Shown one piece after another: positions 8,988 to 19,122 of a stretch of 64,000 nucleotides of DNA. The position numbers were made by a program, and so were the translations under genes. Positions within the stretch are counted from its first letter, which is position 1. Each line of letters begins with the position of its first letter. A model generated the notes under the pieces. That model saw only the letters and a program-made list of their open reading frames with translations. It was not told the origin of the DNA and did no database searches. This DNA comes from an uncultured Coriobacteriaceae bacterium (GTDB lineage Bacteria; Actinomycetota; Coriobacteriia; Coriobacteriales; Atopobiaceae): NCBI GenBank assembly GCA_902793195.1, contig CADBCS010000006.1, positions 21,190 to 85,189 on the forward strand, in the 5' to 3' direction.

Positions 8988-9617
8988 ATGTTTGAGCAGA
9001 CGCAAGACGCAAGCATGGGAGGCGGCGACGGGCGGGCCCTGCAGCGCCTGCTCGACGAGCTCGGCAGGTTGCCCGGCATCGGACCCAAGTCCGCGCAACG
9101 AATCGCATACTACCTGCTGGAGAGCGATGCCGAGCGCGCAAGGCGACTGGCCACGGCCATTCTCGACGTAAAGCAGCAGGTGCACTTCTGCCCGGTGTGC
9201 TTCTCGTATGCGACGGGCGACACCTGCAACGTGTGCGCCGACTCCTCGCGAGACCGCACCACCATTTGCGTTGTGTCGGAGCCTCGCGACGTAGCGGCGG
9301 TCGAGCGCACGGGCAGCCATCACGGCCTGTACCACGTGTTGGGCGGCGTCATATCGCCCATGGACAAGGTCGGGCCCGACCAGCTGCACGTAAAGGAGCT
9401 TCTTGCGCGTCTTGCCTCCGGCGAGGTCCAGGAGGTAATCCTGGCCACGAACACGGACGTTGAGGGGGAGGCGACCGCAACTTACCTCTCGCGCACGATC
9501 AAGCCCCTGGGGGTGCGGGTCACGCGCTTTGCGGTTGGCATGTCGGTTGGCGGCGAGGTGGAGCTTGCCGACGAGCTGTCGCTGGGCCGGGCCATAGAGG
9601 ACAGACGAGAACTGTAA
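8988..9617 (+). CDS. recR: Recombination mediator RecR
   Basis: 209 residues, slightly longer than the usual 198 at the N-terminus; ATG 9015 would give the standard length. Domains in order are helix-hairpin-helix (LPGIGPKSAQRIAYYLL), a four-cysteine zinc finger (FCPVC ... CNVC), a Toprim domain beginning TTICVVSEPRDVAAVE with the acidic residues VILATNTDVEGEAT, and a C-terminal GMSVGGEVELADELSL Walker-like element. With RecO and RecF it loads RecA on gapped DNA. It lies 3 bp after ybaB. Confidence 0.96.
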   Translation: MFEQTQDASMGGGDGRALQRLLDELGRLPGIGPKSAQRIAYYLLESDAERARRLATAILDVKQQVHFCPVCFSYATGDTCNVCADSSRDRTTICVVSEPRDVAAVERTGSHHGLYHVLGGVISPMDKVGPDQLHVKELLARLASGEVQEVILATNTDVEGEATATYLSRTIKPLGVRVTRFAVGMSVGGEVELADELSLGRAIEDRREL

Positions 9618-9623
9618 CGGAGC

Positions 9624-10355
9624 ATGGGAGAGATTGACGTGAGTATGCACATGGCAGACATCGAAGACATGGGAGAGTTCGAGAACAACACGCCAAGGCC
9701 TGTTGATGCCGACTCCGTCGCGCGCGGCTCGTTTGACAGGCTCGAGGAGGGCCAGGGCGCCGTGCAGGCGTCTCGTAGCGCAAGGCCCGCACCGCAGCAT
9801 GCGGCCCAACACGCAACCCAGCACGTTGTGCACCACGCCGCCCAGGAGGAGGGCAAGCCCATAAGCAAGAAGGTCGTAGCCACCATCGTGGTGGGCGCGG
9901 TTGCTGCAATCGCGGTTGCCGTGTTCCTGTTCGTGCGCATCCTGAGCGCGTCTCGCTCGAGCGAGAACACACCCATCGTCGAGCAGACGGTCGTGTCGAG
10001 CGAGGAGGCCATCTCCTACCGCGGCTACACCTACGATCTTGCCAAGGGCAAGGATGCCTACTACCTGGAGGAGACGCGCGAGAGTGGCAACGGCGAGAAG
10101 GTGAACCTGGGCGACCTCAAGGGCGAGCCGGTCTCGCTGGTCCTCTATGACGGTGCCCTCATCATTCCCGAGAACCTTCCGGACGGGAAGTGGGACGTGA
10201 CGGCCTACACCATTGGTTCGGGCTGGAGCAGCATCATGGACCAGGAGGGCAACGTGCGGGCCGGCGACGGCAAGATCGAGGAGGCACGCCTGGATGGCTC
10301 CACGCTCAAGCTGCAGATAGACGGCGAGGCGGTGGACATCCCCCTCGTGTGGTAG
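9624..10355 (+). CDS. Single-pass membrane protein of unknown function
   Basis: 243 residues. A cytoplasmic N-terminal part of about 80 residues ends in a His/Ala/Gln-rich stretch (PQHAAQHATQHVVHHAAQ). One transmembrane helix follows (about residues 84-105, VVATIVVGAVAAIAVAVFLFV), then an outer domain of about 135 residues starting SRSSENTPIVEQTVVSSEEAIS. The outer domain is acidic and predicted beta-rich, with no recognised motif. ATG 9624 is 6 bp after recR; ATG 9645 is an alternative. The histidine stretch might bind metal, but that is only a thought from composition. Confidence 0.65.
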   Translation: MGEIDVSMHMADIEDMGEFENNTPRPVDADSVARGSFDRLEEGQGAVQASRSARPAPQHAAQHATQHVVHHAAQEEGKPISKKVVATIVVGAVAAIAVAVFLFVRILSASRSSENTPIVEQTVVSSEEAISYRGYTYDLAKGKDAYYLEETRESGNGEKVNLGDLKGEPVSLVLYDGALIIPENLPDGKWDVTAYTIGSGWSSIMDQEGNVRAGDGKIEEARLDGSTLKLQIDGEAVDIPLVW

Positions 10356-10393
10356 GCGACTTACCCGTCGGGGACGGTCCCTTCCGGTACAGT

Positions 10394-10426
10394 CTCGCCC
10401 GTCGGGGACCGTCCCCGACGGGCGAG
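10394..10426. terminator. Strong bidirectional terminator between the membrane protein and nth
   Basis: A nearly perfect stem (ctcgcccgtcggggac pairing with gtccccgacgggcgag) with a tiny loop, flanked by T/A-rich bases. It separates convergent genes. Confidence 0.8.
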
Positions 10427-11125
10427 TTATTTGGTCGTGCGGCGGCCGCGTCGCTTGGTCTGGCCGGCTCCGTGGCGCACGGGGCGCTTGGGGCAGAGGT
10501 CCTCGCAGGGACACTCGTCGCACTTGGCCTGACGCGCGGTGCAGGTGGCGCGTCCGAATCGAATCCACTCGGAGTTGACGCCACCCCACAGCTCCCGGGG
10601 AATCACGGCGAGCAGGTCCCTCTCGGCCTCGAGCGGGGTCTTTGCGGTGGTAAGGCCCATGCGCTGTGCGATGCGGAACACGTGCGTGTCGACGGCTATG
10701 CCCTCCACGATGCCAAACGCCTTGTTGAGGACGATGTTGGCGGTCTTGCGCCCCACACCGGGCAGACGCACGAGCTCCCCCATCGTGCGCGGCACCTCGC
10801 CGCCATAGTCCGCCACTATCATCTGCGCGCACGCGACGCAGTGTTGCGACTTGGTGCGAAAGAAGCCAAGGCGGTGGATGACGTCTGCCACCTCACCCAC
10901 CTCTGCCTGGGCCATGGTGGCCGCGTCGGGCCAACGGCCAAAGAGCTCGGGCGTCACGGCGTTGACTGCGGCGTCGGTGGTCTGGGCCGAGAGCAGCACG
11001 GCTATGACCAGCTGGAACGGCGTGGACCAGTCCAGCGCGCTCGGCTCCCGCCCGTACAGCTCGTCCATGCGACGGCAGAACTCGCTCACGCGTGCGACCT
11101 TGGACTTCTTTGACTCCCTTGGCAT
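10427..11125 (-). CDS. nth: Endonuclease III (DNA glycosylase/AP lyase)
   Basis: 232 residues from ATG 11125, preceded by GGAGAGGAG. The helix-hairpin-helix LPGVGRKTANIVLNKAFG is followed by DTHVFRIAQRMGL, holding the catalytic Asp; the catalytic Lys lies in the HHH region. The C-terminal [4Fe-4S] motif is C-x6-C-x2-C-x5-C (CTARQAKCDECPCEDLC). Nth removes oxidised pyrimidines and nicks the abasic site. A Lys/Arg-rich tail (KRPVRHGAGQTKRRGRRTTK) follows the cluster. The gene is divergent from glgB. Confidence 0.95.
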   Translation of the reverse strand: MPRESKKSKVARVSEFCRRMDELYGREPSALDWSTPFQLVIAVLLSAQTTDAAVNAVTPELFGRWPDAATMAQAEVGEVADVIHRLGFFRTKSQHCVACAQMIVADYGGEVPRTMGELVRLPGVGRKTANIVLNKAFGIVEGIAVDTHVFRIAQRMGLTTAKTPLEAERDLLAVIPRELWGGVNSEWIRFGRATCTARQAKCDECPCEDLCPKRPVRHGAGQTKRRGRRTTK

Positions 11126-11311
11126 GGTGGCTCCTCTCCACGCTCCCATTGTAGCGGCTGGTCGCACCCAAGACCGTCGACTCCGGTGCGGGCATGCCGT
11201 GGGGTGCACCGCGTGCCGAACACTTGTGCACGTCTGCCCAATAGCCCATGCGTTTTTCGCCAGACACCCATAGACTGGACATGCATATTTGGCGAACGAA
11301 GGGACCCCCAC

Positions 11312-13498
11312 ATGAGTGCACCCATTCAGAACTACCTCCTTACCAACGATGACCTGTACCTCTTCGCCAAGGGCGAGTGGTTCCGCAGCTACGAGAAGCT
11401 GGGCGCTCACCCCGCCACGCAGGACGGGGAAGACGGCTACTTCTTTGCCGTCTGGGCTCCCGACATCCGCTCCCTGCACGTGGTGGGCGAGTTCAACGAC
11501 TGGGACGCAACGGCCAACAGCCTCACGCGCACTCCGGTTGGCGGTGTGTGGTACGGCTTCATCCCGGGCGTCGAGGAGGGCCAGCTCTACAAGTACGTGG
11601 TCGAGACTCGCTCCGGCGACGTAATGTACAAGGCAGACCCCTATGCCTTTAGCACCGAGCTCATCCCCGGCACCGCGTCGCGCACCGCCGAGATCGACTC
11701 CTACGAGTGGGGCGACGGCGAGTGGATGAAGCAGCGCGAGAAGAGCAACCACATGAAGCGCCCCCTCAACATCTTTGAGGTGCATCTGGGCTCGTGGAAG
11801 CGCCACAAGGACGGCCTCACCGCCTTTGGCACCGAGTCGGACGATCCCGAAGAGGCGACGGGCTCCTACTACAGCTACGACGACCTCTCCGACGAGCTGG
11901 TCGCGTATGTGAGCGAGATGGGCTATTCGCACATCGAGGTCATGCCCGTTATGGAGCATCCGTTCGACGGCAGCTGGGGCTATCAGGTAACGGGTTACTA
12001 CGCGCCCAGCTCGCGCTTTGGCAACCCCAAGCAGTTCAAGCACTTCATGGACGCATGCCACCAGGCAGGCATCGGCGTCATCCTGGACTGGGTCCCCGGC
12101 GGCTTCTGCCCGGACGAGCATGGTCTGGTCCACTTTAACGGCGCCAAACTGTACGAGAAGGAGGTGCACCCCAACTGGGGCACCTACAAGTTCGACTTCG
12201 AGCGCGGCGAGGTTCACGCGTTTCTCATCTCCAACCTGCTCTACTGGATTGACGAGTACCATGCCGACGGCATCCGCATGGACGGTGTGACCTCCATGCT
12301 GTACCTCAACTTTGGCATCGACGACCCCGGCCAGAAGAAGTTCAACGACGACGGCTCCGAGCACGACTATCCTTCCATCGAGTTCGTCCGCAAGTGCAAC
12401 CGCATCGTTGGCTCCTATCATCCCGACGTTATGATGATCGCCGAGGAGTCCACGGCGTGGCCGCTCGTCACCCGTCCGCCCGAGGTTGGCGGCCTGGGCT
12501 TCAACTACAAGTGGGACATGGGCTGGATGAACGACACCCTGCGTTACTGCCAGACCGACTTCCCGTATCGTCCCGGCAACCACAGCCTGCTCACCTTCTC
12601 CATCATGTACGCGTTCAACGAGAACTTCGTGCTGCCGCTGTCCCACGACGAGGTCGTGCACGGCAAGTGCTCGCTCATCACGCGCCAGCCTGGTGACTAC
12701 TGGCGTCAGATGGCCGGCCTGCGCTCGCTGGCGTTCTATCAGTACACGCACCCCGGCGGACAGCTCAACTTCATGGGCAACGAGGTTGGCCAGTTCATCG
12801 AGTGGCGCTACTACGAGGGCGTCGAGTACTTCCTCGCCGAGGAGTACGAGGCCCACGGCAAGCACCAGAAGTTCATCGCCGCGCTCAACAAGTTCTACAA
12901 GGAGCAGCCGGGTCTGTGGGAGAAGGGCTACGAGGCGGACGGCTTCGAGTGGATCGACGCCAACAACTCCAACCAGTGCGTGATCAGCTTCGTGCGTCAT
13001 GGCGACAAGCCCGAGGACGACCTTCTCATCGTCATCAACTACGAGGTGAACCCCTACGAGGAGTATCGCATCGGCGTGCCGCGCGCAGGCTACTGGCGCG
13101 AGGTGTTCAACTCCGACGAGGAGGCCTTCGGCGGCTCCGGCGTCACCAACGCCGACATTCGCTTCGCCTCCGAGGAGAAGCCCTGGAACCTGCGCGAGAA
13201 CTCCATCAAGGTCCGCGTCCCGCCGCTGGGTGGTGCCGTGTTCAAGTTCGACGGCAAGCTTCCTCCCAAGCCCAAGAAGAAGAGCGTCCTGGAGATAGCC
13301 GCCGAGAAGCGCGCAGAAGCCGAGAAGGCAGCCAGCAAGGTGGCGAAGAAGGCAACCGCCAAGAAGGCAACCGCAAAGCAGAAGCTCAGCGAGGCCGAGC
13401 TCAAGGCAAAGCGCTCTGCCGCAGCCAAGAAGGCCGCCGCGACCCGTCGTGCCAACGCAGCCAAGAAGGCCGCCGAGGCCAAGAAGGCCCAGAAGTAG
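11312..13498 (+). CDS. glgB: 1,4-alpha-glucan branching enzyme with Lys/Ala-rich tail
   Basis: 728 residues from ATG 11312, with GAAGGGA before it. It has an N-terminal CBM48-like beta domain (FFAVWAPDIRSLHVVGEFNDW), then a GH13 barrel with HIEVMPVMEHPFDGSWGYQ, the nucleophile Asp in GIRMDGV (about residue 324), the acid Glu in IAEEST (about 378) and the LSHDEVVHGK region IV. Region I reads DWVPGGF, where branching enzymes normally have His at the second Gly (residue 264). The last 80-90 residues form a histone-H1-like tail of Lys, Ala and Glu repeats (AAKKAAATRRANAAKKAA), unusual for GlgB. The enzyme makes alpha-1,6 branches in glycogen. It ends in a strong terminator. Confidence 0.93.
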   Translation: MSAPIQNYLLTNDDLYLFAKGEWFRSYEKLGAHPATQDGEDGYFFAVWAPDIRSLHVVGEFNDWDATANSLTRTPVGGVWYGFIPGVEEGQLYKYVVETRSGDVMYKADPYAFSTELIPGTASRTAEIDSYEWGDGEWMKQREKSNHMKRPLNIFEVHLGSWKRHKDGLTAFGTESDDPEEATGSYYSYDDLSDELVAYVSEMGYSHIEVMPVMEHPFDGSWGYQVTGYYAPSSRFGNPKQFKHFMDACHQAGIGVILDWVPGGFCPDEHGLVHFNGAKLYEKEVHPNWGTYKFDFERGEVHAFLISNLLYWIDEYHADGIRMDGVTSMLYLNFGIDDPGQKKFNDDGSEHDYPSIEFVRKCNRIVGSYHPDVMMIAEESTAWPLVTRPPEVGGLGFNYKWDMGWMNDTLRYCQTDFPYRPGNHSLLTFSIMYAFNENFVLPLSHDEVVHGKCSLITRQPGDYWRQMAGLRSLAFYQYTHPGGQLNFMGNEVGQFIEWRYYEGVEYFLAEEYEAHGKHQKFIAALNKFYKEQPGLWEKGYEADGFEWIDANNSNQCVISFVRHGDKPEDDLLIVINYEVNPYEEYRIGVPRAGYWREVFNSDEEAFGGSGVTNADIRFASEEKPWNLRENSIKVRVPPLGGAVFKFDGKLPPKPKKKSVLEIAAEKRAEAEKAASKVAKKATAKKATAKQKLSEAELKAKRSAAAKKAAATRRANAAKKAAEAKKAQK

Positions 13499-13529
13499 GC
13501 CCAGAAGGCCCAACACAGTGGCATGTGCG

Positions 13530-13570
13530 CCACCCCCGGCAGGACAGCCTCTCCTGCCGGGGGTGGCTTT
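13530..13570 (+). terminator. Intrinsic terminator after glgB
   Basis: Stem ccacccccggcagga / tcctgccgggggtgg, then ctttg. It begins 30 bp after the glgB stop. Confidence 0.85.
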
Positions 13571-13656
13571 GTGCCGAGGGTGCCGGCGACTGACCTCTAG
13601 GGGACGGTCGCCGGCAGCGTGGGGTTCGGACATGGGCCACGGCACGTTCCATGTTC

Positions 13657-13733
13657 ATACAACATCAAATCTAAGTGTCCGCTTGAAGATTTTTCTAAGT
13701 CTGGTTGTATAAAGCCGCAAAGGTGGGTACTAT
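13657..13733 (+). promoter_or_regulatory. Candidate groESL promoter and inverted-repeat operator
   Basis: -35 ttgtat (13705-13710) and -10 tactat (13728-13733) are spaced by 17 bp, 57 bp before the groES start. The -35 lies in the right arm of an inverted repeat whose arms are atacaac (13657-13663) and gttgtat (13704-13710). Neither the HrcA CIRCE consensus (ttagcactc...gagtgctaa) nor the HspR HAIR consensus was found, so the regulator is not identified. Confidence 0.5.
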
Positions 13734-13789
13734 ACACAACGTTGGCTATGCAAGGGCGCTCCATTGCGTCACAAAAGGAGGTAAGCATC

Positions 13790-14080
13790 ATGACTCTAAA
13801 ACCACTGGGCGACCGCGTGCTCGTCAAGCCTGCACCCAAGGAAGAGAAGACCGCGACCGGCCTGTACATCTCCTCCGGTGCACAGGAGAAGCCGCAGCGC
13901 GGCGAGGTCATCGCCGTGGGCGCTGGCAAGATGGACGACAATGGCAATCGCATCCCCGTGGATGTTAAGGTTGGCGACCAGGTCTTCTATGGCAAGTTTG
14001 GTGGCAACGAGGTCAAGGTGGACGGCGAGGACCTGCTCCTGCTGCGTGCCGACGACATCTATGCCGTCATCGAGGACTAG
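13790..14080 (+). CDS. groES: Co-chaperonin GroES (Hsp10)
   Basis: 96 residues, the normal length. ATG 13790 follows AAAGGAGGT. It has LKPLGDRVLVKPAPKEEKTATGLYI, the mobile loop region SSGAQEKPQRGEV, and the C-terminal DLLLLRADDIYAVIED. The heptameric lid works with GroEL in ATP-driven folding. groEL begins 41 bp downstream in the same operon. Confidence 0.98.
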   Translation: MTLKPLGDRVLVKPAPKEEKTATGLYISSGAQEKPQRGEVIAVGAGKMDDNGNRIPVDVKVGDQVFYGKFGGNEVKVDGEDLLLLRADDIYAVIED

Positions 14081-14097
14081 CTCCAAACAGGGATTAA

Positions 14098-15765
<1,668 letters not shown>

Positions 15766-15782
15766 GATAAACCTGTAGCGAT

Positions 15783-16400
15783 GGGGCCACGCCCTTTTCC
15801 TCCCGTGCTCAAACAGCTCGCTTCGCGAGAACTGCGCGCGGAAGGAAAAAGGGCGTGGCCCTTACGTTACGGTAGCGCTTATCTGACACGGTGGGAAATG
15901 GTGCGGGGCTTCGCCCCGCGTTTGGTAGAGGAAGGCTCGCTTCGCGAGAACTGCGCCAGAGAAGCGGGGCCGCCCCATCTCTCGGTGGTGCGGGTTATCT
16001 GACCCGGGGGAAATGGTGCGGGGCTTCGCCCCGCGCTTGCAAACAGCTCGCCGTGCGAGAACTGCGCGCGGGGTCCCTGCCACGTACGATTCCGACCGCG
16101 CGGAGCCCACGACGTACGATTTCGTTACAAAAACTCTCCCTGCCGCGTACAATTCTCGGGCCAAATCGCGCGCGGTGGGGACCGATCTTGTCACGAAATC
16201 GTGCGCGGTGGGCCGTGCGCGGCGCGTTCGCTTGAGTGGGTCCACGCCACTTTCCTCCCGTGCTCGGACAGCTCGCTTTGCGAGAACTGCGCGCGGAAGG
16301 AAAGTGGTGTGGACCCTTGCGCTACGTTGCCAAGGCCCCCTTCCTCCCGTGCTCGGACAGCTCGCTCCGCGAGAACTGCGCGCGGGAGCTCAGGGGAACG
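15783..16400. repeat. Array of five nested-hairpin repeats after groEL
   Basis: Five copies of a core resembling cagctcgcttcgcgagaact occur near 15815, 15935, 16048, 16270 and 16358. In the first and fourth, the core is enclosed by long complementary arms. The arms differ in sequence (one built on gccacgcccttttcct, the other on tccacgccactttcct) but stay paired within each copy. Two additional copies of a short unit (tatctgacncgg...aaatggtgcggggcttcgccccgcg) lie at 15879-15920 and 15997-16035. No transposase or ORF with support was found in 15766-16443. The array may also terminate groESL and the kinase operon. Confidence 0.8.
16081..16215. repeat. CGTACGATT-type palindromic repeat, also found at 28170-28270
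   Basis: Several copies of cgtacgatt / cgcgtacaatt / aatcgcgcgcggtggggacc and its inverse lie between 16081 and 16215. Closely related sequence with a long perfect stem occurs at 28193-28259, 12 kb away. The two places share the ccgcgtacaatt element and the ggtNggga-cc arm. Confidence 0.65.
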
Positions 16401-16443
16401 TGATCCCGTCTTGCGACTTGCGGTCGGGCAACATGTGCTGTGG

Positions 16444-17739
16444 TTAGCGACCCCACGTTGCACGAAACACGATTCGGCCGTCGTCGTCCTCGATGGCCTC
16501 GAGTCTGGCGCCGTTCTTGTCGGCGATTGCGCGGGCTATCGACAGCCCCAGGCCGTAGCCACCGGCGCCGCCCGATCGGTCGCGTGACTGCTCCGCACGC
16601 ACGAACCGGTCGAACAGCGACGAGAGCCTCTCTGGTGGAACACCATGGTCCCAGTCGTTGCGCGTGAGGAACGTTGCCTTGTGCGCTTCCTGCCGCACCT
16701 CCACTTGCACGACTCCGCCGCCCGTCGCGTACTTGATGGCGTTGTCAACCAGAATGGCCATGAGTTGTCGGATGGCGGGCTCGTCCCCCCGCACGCACAC
16801 GCCCTCGTCAATCGACGAGACGATCTCCTTTCCCTGCGTTCGGGCCAGCTGGGAGAACGTGAGCACGGACTCGAAGGCAAGGTCGCTGAGCGAGACCTCC
16901 GTGTGCACGAGGTCCACCTCCTGCTCCTCCATCTTGGACAGTGTGATGAGGTCGTTTACCAGGACCTTCATGCTGTCGACCTGGCGATTTGTGCTGTCGA
17001 TCCACTCCAGCTCCTCAGGTTGGTTGGCTAGGTCCATCTCCAGAATGTCCATGTTGGTCGCAATGACGGAGAGGGGCGTCTTGAACTCGTGGCCGGCATC
17101 TGCGACGAACTGCTTTTGCTTGCGCGCGCTCTCCTCAAGCGGCCGCACGGCCAGATGAGAAAAGCGGTGCACGAAGAGCGCCGCGACGGCAAACGCACAC
17201 CCTCCCACCACAAGCGAGACCACAAGCAGCTGGTTGAGGGACTGCAGCTCGGTCGTGCAGTCGAGGAAGAGTATGCGTGTCTGGTCATCAACCTTCTGGA
17301 CGACATACTTGTAGTCGTCCAGATATCCCTGCTCACCACCCGAGGCGAGCGCGCGCTGCGCGAGGTTGCTCGCCTCGTCGTCGGCAAGCTCGCCGTTGCC
17401 TTTCGAGCGCACCGACATGGTGCCGTCCGAGCCCACGAACACGCAGAAGAAACGGCTCGCATACTGCGTGCGCGCGGACTTGCGACCGCCGTGTATCACC
17501 CGCCCGCCGCCGGTCGCCTCCGTGCCCTCGCGGCTCGTCGAATCGCCCTCGACCTTCTCGTTGTGTCCCGCATCCAGCTCGTTCGCTATCTCGTCCATGG
17601 CGGAGCGCAGCCTAGCGTCGGTCTGCAGATAGTGTGCGAAATTGATGGCAAAGATCAGCACCACAAGCGATGCGAGCACCGCCGCGAGTGAGGCCACCAC
17701 GATCTTTCGCCGCAGGCGGGCGATCACGTCGTCGCTCAT
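16444..17739 (-). CDS. Two-component sensor histidine kinase
   Basis: 431 residues from ATG 17739, overlapping the response regulator by 4 bp. Transmembrane helices lie at about residues 14-35 and 170-192, enclosing an outer sensor domain of about 135 residues that contains no known ligand motif. The HisKA phospho-acceptor is H217 in DAGHEFKTPLSV. The ATPase domain has the N box LMAILVDNAIKYATGGG and G2 GGYGLGLSIARAIA. The G1 box (DWDHGVPPE) departs from the usual D-x-G-x-G, so ATP binding may be altered. It is the last gene of the dehydratase-like operon and probably senses something connected with that redox system. Confidence 0.9.
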   Translation of the reverse strand: MSDDVIARLRRKIVVASLAAVLASLVVLIFAINFAHYLQTDARLRSAMDEIANELDAGHNEKVEGDSTSREGTEATGGGRVIHGGRKSARTQYASRFFCVFVGSDGTMSVRSKGNGELADDEASNLAQRALASGGEQGYLDDYKYVVQKVDDQTRILFLDCTTELQSLNQLLVVSLVVGGCAFAVAALFVHRFSHLAVRPLEESARKQKQFVADAGHEFKTPLSVIATNMDILEMDLANQPEELEWIDSTNRQVDSMKVLVNDLITLSKMEEQEVDLVHTEVSLSDLAFESVLTFSQLARTQGKEIVSSIDEGVCVRGDEPAIRQLMAILVDNAIKYATGGGVVQVEVRQEAHKATFLTRNDWDHGVPPERLSSLFDRFVRAEQSRDRSGGAGGYGLGLSIARAIADKNGARLEAIEDDDGRIVFRATWGR

Positions 17740-18416
17740 GACTCGTCTCCATACGCGAGCAGGTACCCGGCATTGCGCACGACGCGAATCTTCACCTTGG
17801 AGCCAATCTTCGCGAGGTTCTTGCGCATGAGCGAGATGTTGGTAAAGACCACGTTGATTTCGGCCTTGGCGTCCCAGCCCCAAATGTGCTCCATGAGCTC
17901 GTCGGCGCTCATTATCTTGTTAGGATGGCGCATGAGCATCTGCATGAGCTGAAACGCCTTGTTACCCAGTCGCACGCTCCTTGCGCCACACGACAGCTGG
18001 TAGGTGCCACTGTCCAGCTGCACATCGCCGAACGAGCATACGTCCGGCACAAACGACTCCGTGCGCCGCAGCAGCGCGCGCACGCGCGAGACGAGCTCCT
18101 TGCCCGCAAACGGCTTGGGCAGGTAGTCGTCCGCTCCGCTGTCGAAGCCGGTTACGCGGTCATCGAGCTCGCCCAGCGCCGTGAGCAGCATGACCGGAAT
18201 CCCCATACCCTGTCGCCGGATTTCCTTGAGCACGTCGAGCCCACTCCTCCCCGGCATCATGATGTCGAGAATCGCTGCGTCGTAGTCGCCGTTGGTGAGG
18301 TAGTTGAGGGCATCGCGACCGTTATGCACGACGTCTACGGTGTAGCCGCTACGCTGGAGCAGCGTGGCCACGCCCCTGCAGATGTCCGGATCGTCCTCTG
18401 CGAACAGCAGCTTCAT
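17736..18416 (-). CDS. OmpR/PhoB-family response regulator
   Basis: 226 residues. It has a receiver domain with acidic pocket EDD (7-9), phospho-acceptor D51 (AILDIMMPG), switch Thr (LLTALG) and Lys in PKPF. A winged-helix DNA-binding domain of the Trans_reg_C type (VRLGNKAFQLMQMLMRHPNKIMSADELMEHIWG, NAGYLLAYG) covers residues about 125-225. It overlaps the kinase start by 4 bp and lies 9 bp after the TauE-like gene, so the pair is part of the same operon and may autoregulate it. Confidence 0.95.
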   Translation of the reverse strand: MKLLFAEDDPDICRGVATLLQRSGYTVDVVHNGRDALNYLTNGDYDAAILDIMMPGRSGLDVLKEIRRQGMGIPVMLLTALGELDDRVTGFDSGADDYLPKPFAGKELVSRVRALLRRTESFVPDVCSFGDVQLDSGTYQLSCGARSVRLGNKAFQLMQMLMRHPNKIMSADELMEHIWGWDAKAEINVVFTNISLMRKNLAKIGSKVKIRVVRNAGYLLAYGDES

Positions 18417-18425
18417 GTGAGCCCC

Positions 18426-19118
18426 CTAAAAGGTGTGTACCAGATCAACCAGGAAGAACGCCACCATCCCAAGATAGCACGCCAGGCGCAGCCACCGAAG
18501 CATGCCGGGAATCTCCTTGTGCATGCGCGTGGTGAGAACGCCCGAGAGCAGCAGCACGAGCAGCAGCGGGGACGCAATGCTCGCGCACGCAAACGCCGCG
18601 CCTGTTACCAGCGCATGCCCCGCCGGAAGCGTCACGCACAGGCTTGCCACGATCACCAGCGGCGCACAGGGCGTGATGCCAAACCCCGCCCCTGCGGCAA
18701 ACAGCGCCGGCATGTGAATGCCGCCCTCCACGGCCTCGCGCATCTTGTGATGGTCGCGACACTGGTCGCCGCACACCTTCCTTCCACGCACCTCGCGATA
18801 CCAGCCAAAGAGGAACCACAGCCCCATGCCCACGATAAAGGCGTCGAAGACGCGCTCAACCCAGCCGTTGGACAAAAGGCCGCTGTCCACCAGTGCGGCG
18901 TTACCCACAAGCGACGCGACCACACACAGCGCGGCGACGCCTGCGATCTTGCCCAAGAAGAACGACAGGAACGCGAGCATCGACTGCCTGCTGTCGCGGG
19001 CGTGCGACATCACATAGCCCGATAGAAGGATCCCGGCTCCCGAACCGCAGCATGTGCCGCAACCCAGGCCCACCGAGGTCGCAACCGAGAGGCCCTCAAG
19101 AAGCAGTGAGAGTCCCAT
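18426..19118 (-). CDS. TauE/UreH-like membrane protein with CGTCCG motif
   Basis: 230 residues from ATG 19118. Six or seven hydrophobic helices are visible. The first helix has GLGCGTCCGSGAG, and another carries GAGFGITPCAPL; these repeated Gly-Cys/Pro motifs are typical of the DsbD/UreH_2/TauE-SafE superfamily. A loop has KVCGDQCRDHHK (two Cys, two His), which could bind metal. Family members move sulfite, metal or reducing power across the membrane. In this operon, next to the activase and dehydratase-like proteins, a role in electron or metal delivery is plausible but not shown. Confidence 0.75.
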   Translation of the reverse strand: MGLSLLLEGLSVATSVGLGCGTCCGSGAGILLSGYVMSHARDSRQSMLAFLSFFLGKIAGVAALCVVASLVGNAALVDSGLLSNGWVERVFDAFIVGMGLWFLFGWYREVRGRKVCGDQCRDHHKMREAVEGGIHMPALFAAGAGFGITPCAPLVIVASLCVTLPAGHALVTGAAFACASIASPLLLVLLLSGVLTTRMHKEIPGMLRWLRLACYLGMVAFFLVDLVHTF

Positions 19119-19122
19119 GTCC

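Noticed and set aside
11126..13645. Long minus-strand frame opposite glgB, continuous with nth
   Set aside because: Only the part below 11125 has endonuclease III motifs and a ribosome site; the rest mirrors glgB.
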